Part shown: positions 57,634-64,000 of the stretch, piece by piece
How the letters are laid out: the number at the start of each line of letters is the position of its first letter
How positions within the stretch are numbered: position 1 is the first letter of the stretch
Assembly: GCF_024296685.1 (NCBI RefSeq)
Contig: NZ_CP100763.1
Span: forward strand, 868,001-932,000
Reading direction: 5' to 3'
Origin: Natrinema marinum
GTDB taxonomy: Archaea > Halobacteriota > Halobacteria > Halobacteriales > Natrialbaceae
Length of the DNA stretch: 64,000 nucleotides
The notes under the pieces: model-generated
The model's database searches: none
What the model saw: the letters and a program-made list of their open reading frames with translations, nothing else
Told to the model about the DNA's origin: nothing
Translations under genes and position numbers: made by a program

Positions 57634-58608
57634 ATGAGCGACGCCGACGCGCCGGACGTGCTCGTCCTCCGGAAGGGGACCCATGGAACGCCGATCGAAC
57701 AGTACGCCGACGCGATCCGCGATCGCCTCCCCGATCACACCGTTGCACTCGCGCGGACGCCCGCCGAGGAGCACGCGGCGATCCGAGACGCGACGTTCGT
57801 CACGGGCATGACCCTCGAAGACGACCTCCTTGAGAACGCCGAGAACCTCGCGGTCTTCGCGTGTGCCTACGCGGGGACCGGCCACCTCCCGCTCGCGAAA
57901 CTCGACGAGCGCAGCGTGGCGGTGACCAACGCGTCGGGCGTTCACGGTCCGAACATCGGGGAACACGTGCTCGGCGCGATCCTCCGTTTCACGCGCCGCT
58001 TTCACGTCGGCGCGCGCCGCCAGCGCCGCCGCGAGTGGCGCCACTACAAGGCTCACGAGCTACAGGGGTCGACGGTCACCGTCGTCGGCCTGGGCGCGAT
58101 CGGGCGGGCGGTCTGTGAGCGCCTCGAGCCCTTCGGCGTCGAGACGATCGGCGTGCGCTACACGCCCGCAAAGGGCGGACCGACGGACGAGGTCGTCGGC
58201 TTCGACGGCGAAGAGTTCGACGACGCGCTCGCGCGGACGGACTATCTCGTGCTCGCGTGTCCGCTGACCGAAACCACTCGCGGACTGATCGATCGCGACG
58301 CGTTCGTCACGATGGACCCCGAGTCGGTGGTGGTCAACGTCGCCCGCGGCCCGGTCGTCGACACCGACGCACTCGTCGAGGCGCTGCGCTCGAACTGGAT
58401 CCGCGGCGCGTCGCTGGACGTGACCGACCCCGAACCGCTACCCGAAGCGCACCCGCTCTGGACGCTCGAGAACGTCCAGATAACGCCCCACAACGCCGGC
58501 CACACGCCGCAGTACTACGACCGGCTGGCGGACATCGTCGCCGAAAACCGCCGCCGGTTCGACGACGAGGGTGCCGACGCGGCGCTTCGGAATCAGGTAT
58601 CGTTCTGA
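57634..58608 (+). CDS. D-2-hydroxyacid dehydrogenase
   Basis: NAD-dependent enzyme of 324 residues of the SerA/GyaR group, converting 2-oxoacids and D-hydroxyacids (glyoxylate/glycerate type). Motifs: VVGLGAIGRAVCERL (NAD site), VNVARGPVVDTDAL (catalytic Arg) and ITPHNAGHTPQYY with the catalytic His. The ATG at 57634 follows a CGCTTTTGA box by about 30 bases; the longer frame upstream is shadow. The aminotransferase at 29414 could use the same glyoxylate/serine pool, but they are far apart. Confidence 0.93.
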   Translation: MSDADAPDVLVLRKGTHGTPIEQYADAIRDRLPDHTVALARTPAEEHAAIRDATFVTGMTLEDDLLENAENLAVFACAYAGTGHLPLAKLDERSVAVTNASGVHGPNIGEHVLGAILRFTRRFHVGARRQRRREWRHYKAHELQGSTVTVVGLGAIGRAVCERLEPFGVETIGVRYTPAKGGPTDEVVGFDGEEFDDALARTDYLVLACPLTETTRGLIDRDAFVTMDPESVVVNVARGPVVDTDALVEALRSNWIRGASLDVTDPEPLPEAHPLWTLENVQITPHNAGHTPQYYDRLADIVAENRRRFDDEGADAALRNQVSF

Positions 58609-58695
58609 TCGCCCCCACTGCGGGCGGTCTCCGCTCGCTCGAACAGCCCGAGGCGTCCGACGCACCTTTTTGATCCCGTGTACCGAACTGCGCGT

Positions 58696-59127
58696 ATGAC
58701 GCTCTCCTTCGACGGGACTGTCCTCGTCCCCGTCGCGGACCCGGACGACGGTGAAGAGACCGCGGCGGCGCTCGCGCCGTACCTCTCGCCCTCGAGTACG
58801 GTGCTCGTCGTCAACGTGATCGAGAAAGCCGGCGGTGCGCCCGACAAAGCATCGGTCGAACAGCGCGAGGAGTACGCCCGCGAGATCTTCGAGCGCGCAC
58901 GCGGGCCCCTCGAGGACCGCGCGGGATCGGTCGAGACGGCGATCCTGTTCGGGACCGACGTCGCCGAGACGATCCTCGAAGCGGCGATCGAACGCGACGT
59001 CGACGCCGTGGTCTTCGAGCCCCGCAAGGGGAATCGGTTCGTGGAACTGCTGACCGGCGACGTGGCGCGTCGACTCGTCAGAGAGGCGTCGGTTCCCGTG
59101 GTCGCACTGCCGCGGACCGGCGAGTAA
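58696..59127 (+). CDS. UspA-family stress protein
   Basis: Protein of 143 residues with the UspA fold: start LSFDGTVLVPVADPDD and end VVALPRTGE. The nucleotide loop is VVFEPRKGNRFVELLTGDVA, lacking the first glycines of the ATP-binding pattern, so nucleotide binding is uncertain. A CTTTTTGATC box lies 28 bases before the ATG. Confidence 0.88.
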   Translation: MTLSFDGTVLVPVADPDDGEETAAALAPYLSPSSTVLVVNVIEKAGGAPDKASVEQREEYAREIFERARGPLEDRAGSVETAILFGTDVAETILEAAIERDVDAVVFEPRKGNRFVELLTGDVARRLVREASVPVVALPRTGE

Positions 59128-59151
59128 CCGCTGACCGTCCTCGAGCGGTCG

Positions 59152-59460
59152 TTACGCTTGCTCGGCGAGTTCGACGCGACCCGTCTCGTCGACCGTGACT
59201 CTGTAGTCCCCGTATTCGAACGTGACGCTGCCGACGGCAGGGCTCGGTCCCCCGCCGGACTGGAACAGCGAGTCCAGCGCCGACGGATCGATCACGTCGT
59301 ACAGCGGCCCGAACTCGTCGGCGATCTCGAGCGTGTCCAGCCCGGACGCCGAGGCGATCGCCTCGACGACTGCTTCCGTGAGCGTCTGAGACGGGGCGGC
59401 CTGATAGATCTCACCTGCGCCCTGCGACCGCGACTCGTCAGTAGTGATTTCGGTTTCCAT
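59152..59460 (-). CDS. Single-domain HalOD1 protein
   Basis: Protein of 102 residues with one HalOD1 domain: TLTEAVVEAIASASGLDTLEI, LYDVIDPSALDSLF and VTFEYGDYRVTV. It lies immediately downstream of a Bat-type HTH regulator on the same strand (53 bases), suggesting co-transcription and a shared signalling role. No receiver domain. Confidence 0.85.
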   Translation of the reverse strand: METEITTDESRSQGAGEIYQAAPSQTLTEAVVEAIASASGLDTLEIADEFGPLYDVIDPSALDSLFQSGGGPSPAVGSVTFEYGDYRVTVDETGRVELAEQA

Positions 59461-59513
59461 ACCTCTCATAGCGGTGCGATGGGGGAAACGACTCCCCTTG
59501 GAGGGCCAACGGT

Positions 59514-60158
59514 TTAAGACGGGGTACGCTCTTCGAGCGTGCTCCGGAGCAGAGCGGCCTGACCGCGGCGAAGGCGAGCGGACAGCGCCTGATCCGAGAT
59601 GTCCAGTTGCGCAGCGACTTCCGACAACGTCGTTTTCCGCGGTACGTCGAAGTATCCCGCCTCGAGGGCGACCAGCAGTGCCTCTCGTTGTCTGTCGGTG
59701 ACGCCGTACCGATCGCCGGACCGATCCGATTCGTCGAAGATGCGGTCGATCCGAAACGGGATCTCTCGCTCTCGACAGGCGTCACGGTAGGCGAACAGCG
59801 CTTCTCGCGTCGGAATGCGCGCGCGGATTCTCGTATTCCCCGTGACGGTGATCTCCAGATACGAGATGTCGTACTCCACCGCGATCGGATAGGTCAGCTT
59901 CCCGTCTCCGTACTCCGATAACGTACCGCTGTAGAGCCGACGGTCCGCGTGGTCCTCGAGGAGGGAACACTGACGGACGGTCTCGTCGTCGTCCAGTGCG
60001 ATGTCGATGGCGTCCGGGTCCGCCCCGTAGACCCAGAAGATGAACTTCGTCTCGCCGGTCGCGGTCCGGAAGATCTCCTCGACGTCGATCCGCGAGGCAG
60101 CCTCGGCCGTCCGTTGGAGGATCGGCGTCGTGATCTCGAACTCGGCGATGAGGACCAT
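59514..60158 (-). CDS. Bacterio-opsin-activator-type HTH regulator
   Basis: Transcription regulator of 214 residues. The C-terminal HTH_10 domain (about 150-205) has GVTDRQREALLVALEAGYFDVPRKTTLSEVAAQLDISDQALSARLRRGQ features in order. The N-terminal sensor-like domain is beta-rich without a known ligand pocket. Similar to Bat and other haloarchaeal HTH_10 regulators, but lacking PAS/GAF domains. The ATG at 60158 is chosen over the in-frame start at 60182. Confidence 0.9.
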   Translation of the reverse strand: MVLIAEFEITTPILQRTAEAASRIDVEEIFRTATGETKFIFWVYGADPDAIDIALDDDETVRQCSLLEDHADRRLYSGTLSEYGDGKLTYPIAVEYDISYLEITVTGNTRIRARIPTREALFAYRDACREREIPFRIDRIFDESDRSGDRYGVTDRQREALLVALEAGYFDVPRKTTLSEVAAQLDISDQALSARLRRGQAALLRSTLEERTPS

Positions 60159-60250
60159 ACACGCTCTCCGTCCACCTACCACGCGAACGATTGTTATAGT
60201 ATGGCACGCTCGCGGACGGGACCGACGTCGCGGAAAAGCGGTTCGCGCCG

Positions 60251-61285
60251 TTAGAGGTAGCCGTTCTCGAGGAGCAGTTCGCCGTTGAGGACGCTCGCGC
60301 CGGCGGCACCGCGGATCGTGTTGTGGGCCAGACAGTTGTACTGCAGGCCGAAGGGGGTCTCCTGGAGGCCGCCCGCGGCGACCGCCATTCCGTCGCCGAG
60401 CGTTCGGTCCATCCGCGGCTGCGGGCGGTCGGGCTCGTCGAAGACGTGGATCAGCGGTTCCGGCGAGGAGCGCAGGTCGAGCGAGGGGTACTCGCGCATA
60501 GCCTCGGCGGCCTCGTCGGGAGTCAGTTCCTCCTCGGTCTCGACCCAGACGTTCTCGAGGTGGCCGTCGATCGTCGGGATGCGGTTACAGGAGGCCGAGA
60601 CCGACATGCCGTTGTGCGAGAGTTCGGCGCCGTCGAAGTCGCCGAGCAGTTTTCGGGATTCGGTCTCGAGCTTGTCTTCCTCACTACCGATGTAGGGGAT
60701 GGCGTTGTCGATGATCTCCATCGAGGAGACGCCGTCGTAGCCCGCGCCGGAGACGGCCTGCAACGTCGAGACGTGGACCTTCTCGAGGCCGTACTCTGCC
60801 AGCGCCGCGAGCGTGGGAACGAAGGTGATCGTCGAGCAGTTGGGGTTTTTGACCATCGCGCCATCCCAGCCGCGCTCGTCGCGCTGGACCTCGAGTAAGT
60901 CGAGGTGATCGGGGTTGACCTCCGGGATCACGAGGGGGATGTCGTCGTCCATCCGGCCGTTCGAGGAGTTCGAAGAGACGACGTAGCCCGCCTCACAGAA
61001 CGGCGGCTCGACCTCCGCGCCGACGCTCGAGGGAAGCGACGAGAACAGGAGATCGACATCGTCGGGCACTTCGTCGGGGTCGGTCGCCGTGACGGTGGTG
61101 TCGGCGACGTCGTCCGGGATGGGGCTGTCGACGCGCCACTTGGCGGCCTGTCGATACGTCTTGCCGGCGCTCGAACCGCTCGCGGTCAGCGCTGCGATCT
61201 CGAAGTCCGGGTGAGGATCGAGCAGCTGAATCAGTCGCTGTCCGACTGCGCCGGTCGCACCGAGTACGCCTACTCGTACTGCCAT
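60251..61285 (-). CDS. asd: Aspartate-semialdehyde dehydrogenase
   Basis: Second step of the aspartate pathway leading to threonine, methionine, lysine and isoleucine: reduces aspartyl phosphate with NADPH. 344 residues. Motifs: VGVLGATGAVGQRLIQLL (NADP site), VSSNSSNGR, KNPNCSTITFVPTL with the catalytic Cys, and SVSASCNRIPTIDGHLENVW with the catalytic His region. The ATG at 61285 is chosen; the frame upstream is non-coding. Confidence 0.96.
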   Translation of the reverse strand: MAVRVGVLGATGAVGQRLIQLLDPHPDFEIAALTASGSSAGKTYRQAAKWRVDSPIPDDVADTTVTATDPDEVPDDVDLLFSSLPSSVGAEVEPPFCEAGYVVSSNSSNGRMDDDIPLVIPEVNPDHLDLLEVQRDERGWDGAMVKNPNCSTITFVPTLAALAEYGLEKVHVSTLQAVSGAGYDGVSSMEIIDNAIPYIGSEEDKLETESRKLLGDFDGAELSHNGMSVSASCNRIPTIDGHLENVWVETEEELTPDEAAEAMREYPSLDLRSSPEPLIHVFDEPDRPQPRMDRTLGDGMAVAAGGLQETPFGLQYNCLAHNTIRGAAGASVLNGELLLENGYL

Positions 61286-61471
61286 TTTCCGCACCTCCGA
61301 GTCGTGTCCGCAAAACCGTTTGGGTTTTCGGTAGCGCATGTCACTGCGCGGACGCTGCGGCCGAGCGGATCCAGCGCCCGGATAGAAGATATTAAGAAAC
61401 GGGAGCGGCACCTAGCGACCGATGCACTACCGACAGGACCGACGCGAGGCCGCCGATAGGAGGTGGTCCCG

Positions 61472-61729
61472 ATGACGAGTTCGACCACGAGTACGAGCGA
61501 TCGGGGACTGCTCGAGACGCGATTCAGCATGGGTGCGACGGCCGTGGCGGGCGTCGCGGTGTTGCTGGCCCTCGCCTTCGGCTGGCTGGGGTACACCGAC
61601 GGCGTGTTGCCGGTACTGGGCTACCAGATGAACATCCTATCCGGGATGGTCGGCATGCTGTTCCTGGCGGGCGTTGCGCTGGTCGCGTTCGTCGCCGCGT
61701 CCTACATGGAGCCCGGCCTCGGCGAGTAA
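61472..61729 (+). CDS. Small two-helix membrane protein
   Basis: Protein of 85 residues with helices at about 25-42 and 55-76. A GGAGGTG ribosome-binding site at 61459-61465 lies seven bases before the ATG at 61472, which decides the start over the GTG at 61463. Function unknown; divergent from asd. Confidence 0.75.
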   Translation: MTSSTTSTSDRGLLETRFSMGATAVAGVAVLLALAFGWLGYTDGVLPVLGYQMNILSGMVGMLFLAGVALVAFVAASYMEPGLGE

Positions 61730-61877
61730 CGATCTTCTGCGTCGAACTGGCGGCCCGGCCGGCTCGTCCGCCGATCACAGACGGACCGATTCTCTCGGTA
61801 TTCGAGACCGGAGACTACTGGCCAGCGCCGCGGCTCGTCGTGGCTCGAGACGACTATCGATGAAGCAGAATACCGAC

Positions 61878-62069
61878 TTACGCAGGGACTTCGGCGCCTT
61901 TCTTCCGGGTCACGTAGCCCGCGATGCGGTTGCGCACGCCCTTGGAATCGACGTTGGTGAGCTTTTCGACGCTCTCTTTGTTCTGTTCGAAATCGGTCGT
62001 GAACGCCTCCGGGTACCGCTCTAAGAGGAGGGTCCCGGTCTTCTTGACGTAGGCCGGTTTGATTGCCAT
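61878..62069 (-). CDS. rps17e: 30S ribosomal protein S17e
   Basis: Archaeal/eukaryotic small-subunit protein S17e, 63 residues: MAIKPAYVKKTGTLLLERYP and IAGYVTRKKGAEVPA are the hallmark ends. Basic for its size, as ribosomal proteins are. Confidence 0.96.
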   Translation of the reverse strand: MAIKPAYVKKTGTLLLERYPEAFTTDFEQNKESVEKLTNVDSKGVRNRIAGYVTRKKGAEVPA

Positions 62070-62154
62070 GTCGGTTCGTTCTCCGAGCGCGCCCTAAAGC
62101 CATTCGTTCTGGGGCGGCGACGGGTCGGCCTCGGCGAGGATCGACGCGTCGCGC

Positions 62155-62760
62155 TCACCACGTCGAGTGTTCGCGGACGCGCTCGAGCGCCTCACGTTCG
62201 CGCGGCCCGCCGGCGCGCTCGACGACCGCGGCGCAGTGGGCCAACCGGTTGCGGAGTTCGGCCTCGTCGTAATCGGCCACCTCGAGCCGGGAGGCGGCGA
62301 CGGTCGCTTCGACGACGGCTCCGAACCCGCGGTCGATCGTCGGGACCGTCTCGCGAACGACCGCCGACTCGACGGGACGGAGCACCCACTCCTCCCAGTC
62401 GGTCTCGCCCTCGGTCCCCGCGTCGACTCGTTCGACGGCCACGCGCGCCCAGGCGGTCGCCGACTCGAGGACCGGGTCCTCGTCTTCGACGATCGAGAGC
62501 GCCGCGTCGGCGAAGACCACCGGGTCGTCGACGAACTGGACGTAGCCTTCGCCCTGCCGGTGGAAGTTTCGGCGGGTGCGGGTGTTGCCCCACGTCCGCG
62601 CGGTGACGGGGTCGCCGGCGTGTAGGCCGAGCGCGGCGGCGTTCCACAGCCCGTTCGGCCCCAGCGTGGTCACGACCGACTCGGTGACGCCGGACATCGA
62701 GACGGGCCACTCGGCGGCCCCCTCACGCCGCGTGTCGTCCGCTGTTCGGTCGCCGGTCAC
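62155..62760 (-). CDS. DUF447-family protein
   Basis: Protein of 201 residues of archaeal family DUF447, proposed to be a flavin- or cofactor-related protein in pterin/C1 metabolism; function not proven. GLWNAAALGLHAGD, YVQFVDDPVVFADAAL and LRNRLAHCAAVVERAGG are its recognisable parts. The GTG at 62760 overlaps the stop of the upstream CitG-like gene by four bases (GTGA), so both proteins are made together. A later ATG at 62697 (MSGVTES) would also give a full domain. Confidence 0.82.
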   Translation of the reverse strand: MTGDRTADDTRREGAAEWPVSMSGVTESVVTTLGPNGLWNAAALGLHAGDPVTARTWGNTRTRRNFHRQGEGYVQFVDDPVVFADAALSIVEDEDPVLESATAWARVAVERVDAGTEGETDWEEWVLRPVESAVVRETVPTIDRGFGAVVEATVAASRLEVADYDEAELRNRLAHCAAVVERAGGPREREALERVREHSTW

Positions 62761-63608
62761 GGCTCGATCGCCCCGTGCTCGAGAGCGATGAACAGCCCGG
62801 CCGCGGTGATATCGGCCGTCGTTCCCGGGTTGAGTCCGCGGTCGACGAGGTCGTCCGCGAAGGCCTCGACGGCGTCCCGATCGGTCTCGAGGGCGTCGGC
62901 GTCGACCAGTTCCGCTGCGCGTTCGGTCACCGCTCGAGCGGCGCCCTCGCCGTGGCGCGTCGCGACGAGTGTGTCGGGTCGCTCCGCGAGCAGGGTGAGA
63001 AAGACCGACGCGGTCCGATCCGGGATCGGGCCGTCGGCGTCCGCGAGCCGCTCGGCCGCCGCGAACGACCGTTCGAATCCTCGGACCCACTCGCGGGCGA
63101 CATCGTCGCCCGGGACTGATCGCTCCATGAGCTCGAGCAGCGTCAGTCCGCGCTCCTCGACGGCCGGCACCGCGTCCGAGCCGCGGCGCACGTCCAGCGC
63201 TTCCATCTCCGCGGGCGGGTCCCCCACCCCCACGTCGACGTGGTCGAACGCGCGATAGAACGCCGCCGCGTCGCCGACGGTCGTCTCGCGGACGACGGCC
63301 TCGGCGACGGGTTGGGAGAGCTCTTCACGAGTGGCTCGAACCAGCGGGACGAGCAACAACAGCGCCCCGAACTGCGTGTTGCCGCCCTGCTGCGTCGCCA
63401 TCCCCGCCACGGCTCGCTCGAAGGCGGGTCCGACCGCCGCGCCGTCGGCTGCCAGTTCGAGCCCCTCGCGGGCACCCACCGCACCGGCGAGGAAGTGTTC
63501 GAACCGCAGCTCCGACAGGTCGCGGTGGCGGTCGACGTTACCCGGTTTCGGGGTGCCGGCGACCTCGAGCAGCAGCGCCAGTTCCGCGTTCGCGTCCGGC
63601 GATCGCAT
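62757..63608 (-). CDS. citG: Triphosphoribosyl-dephospho-CoA synthase-like protein (CitG family)
   Basis: ATP-dependent CitG-family enzyme of 283 residues; bacterial members build the prosthetic group of citrate or malonate lyase. Motifs: ELALLLEVAGTPKPGNVDRH (nucleotide-binding start), GMATQQGGNTQFGALLLLVPL and GLNPGTTADITAAGLFIALE. Archaea lack citrate lyase, and family members next to DUF447 are thought to make another ribosyl-type cofactor; the reaction here is open. Co-translated with the DUF447 gene. Confidence 0.83.
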   Translation of the reverse strand: MRSPDANAELALLLEVAGTPKPGNVDRHRDLSELRFEHFLAGAVGAREGLELAADGAAVGPAFERAVAGMATQQGGNTQFGALLLLVPLVRATREELSQPVAEAVVRETTVGDAAAFYRAFDHVDVGVGDPPAEMEALDVRRGSDAVPAVEERGLTLLELMERSVPGDDVAREWVRGFERSFAAAERLADADGPIPDRTASVFLTLLAERPDTLVATRHGEGAARAVTERAAELVDADALETDRDAVEAFADDLVDRGLNPGTTADITAAGLFIALEHGAIEP

Positions 63609-63759
63609 ACCTCCCGCTGCGTGCCGGGACGGCTTAGGGGTAGGGGTTGTCGACCGCTGCGATCGCCGATCCGGTCGGGCCGCCGATCGTCGGAGTCGGC
63701 AGCCGGCAGGGAGTTCGCCGTCCCGTCGATTTATGCCTCGAACGGACGACGATGGGGGT

Positions 63760-64000
63760 ATGGGCTACGATACCGCAGCCAAGACCGACGTCGACTCCGT
63801 CGTCCCCGAGGAGTGGGGCGGCATGTGGTTTCTGAAGGAAGAACTCGAGACGGACGACATCGGCATCTCGGTGCTCGAACTCGAGCCGGACGGGATGGGC
63901 AAAGAACACGACGAGACGCATACCGGCCAGGAAGAAGTCTACTACGTGGTCGCCGGTGCGGTCGAGATCGAACTGTCCGACGCCGACGAGACGGTGAGAC
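63760..64000 (+). CDS. Cupin-domain protein, 3' partial
   Basis: Start of a single cupin. MGYDTAAKTDVD begins at an ATG with a GATTTATGCC box about 27 bases upstream. The visible part has the first cupin motif H-x-x-E region (KEHDETHTGQEEVYYVVAG) with His/Glu metal ligands. The gene runs off the right edge, so the second motif and length are not known. Confidence 0.85.
   Translation, partial: MGYDTAAKTDVDSVVPEEWGGMWFLKEELETDDIGISVLELEPDGMGKEHDETHTGQEEVYYVVAGAVEIELSDADETVR

Overview
The window is chromosomal DNA from a halophilic archaeon of class Halobacteria. The evidence is high GC, strongly acidic proteins, many genes with a TATA-like box about 25-35 bases before the start codon (leaderless transcription), twin-arginine lipoproteins, and haloarchaea-specific families (CetZ, HalOD1, GatE, MptE, TrmB, bacterio-opsin-activator-type HTH). 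The 16S rRNA looks like the Natrialbaceae (Natrinema/Haloterrigena-like) by eye; genus was not determined.

Layout. 1-7.2 kb: the end of a cobalamin/siderophore importer (btuC partial, btuD with an extra C-terminal domain), gatE, a zinc-ribbon protein, a lipoprotein and the tRNA methyltransferase trmJ. 7.2-9.25 kb: a replication origin. Origin recognition boxes with a G-string, two of them forming a near-perfect inverted repeat, lie upstream of an orc1/cdc6 gene. 9.4-13.9 kb: a degenerate adenylate-forming-enzyme gene, then the pterin genes folP and mptE with a hairpin-forming intergenic segment between them, and small proteins. 14-17.3 kb: cetZ and a photolyase, divergently arranged, and a single-domain HalOD1 protein. 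17.3-26.2 kb: a minus-strand carbohydrate cluster with a TrmB-type regulator, a complete ABC importer (binding protein, two permeases, ATPase), a Gfo/Idh/MocA dehydrogenase, an Hsp20-like protein and a TIM-barrel sugar isomerase/epimerase. 26-41.7 kb: mechanosensitive channel, stress proteins, aminotransferase, membrane proteins, M48 protease, dodecin, HesB-type Fe-S protein, hisD, an ABC-2 exporter with an HxlR-type regulator, and two NAD(P)-binding proteins.

41.7-47.7 kb is an rRNA operon (16S, tRNA-Ala(TGC), 23S, 5S) with several upstream promoters, a spacer promoter, bulge-helix-bulge processing stems around 16S and 23S, and a hairpin/oligo-T terminator. It starts about 34 kb from the origin. 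47.7-64 kb carries an HTH protein, an enoyl-CoA hydratase, an MFS transporter, a terminal oxidase locus (coxB divergent from coxA, a small membrane protein, coxC), a geranylgeranyl-reductase-like flavoprotein, a D-2-hydroxyacid dehydrogenase, a stress protein, a second HalOD1 protein next to a Bat-type HTH regulator, asd, ribosomal protein S17e, a DUF447/CitG-like pair and a truncated cupin gene at the right edge.

No CRISPR array, insertion sequence, integrase or prophage was seen. The window looks like core chromosome. The least ordinary items are the origin architecture, the eroded adenylate-forming gene beside orc1, the folP-mptE hairpin, the BtuD C-terminal domain, the CoxA C-terminal membrane extension and the internally shortened NAD(P)-binding protein.
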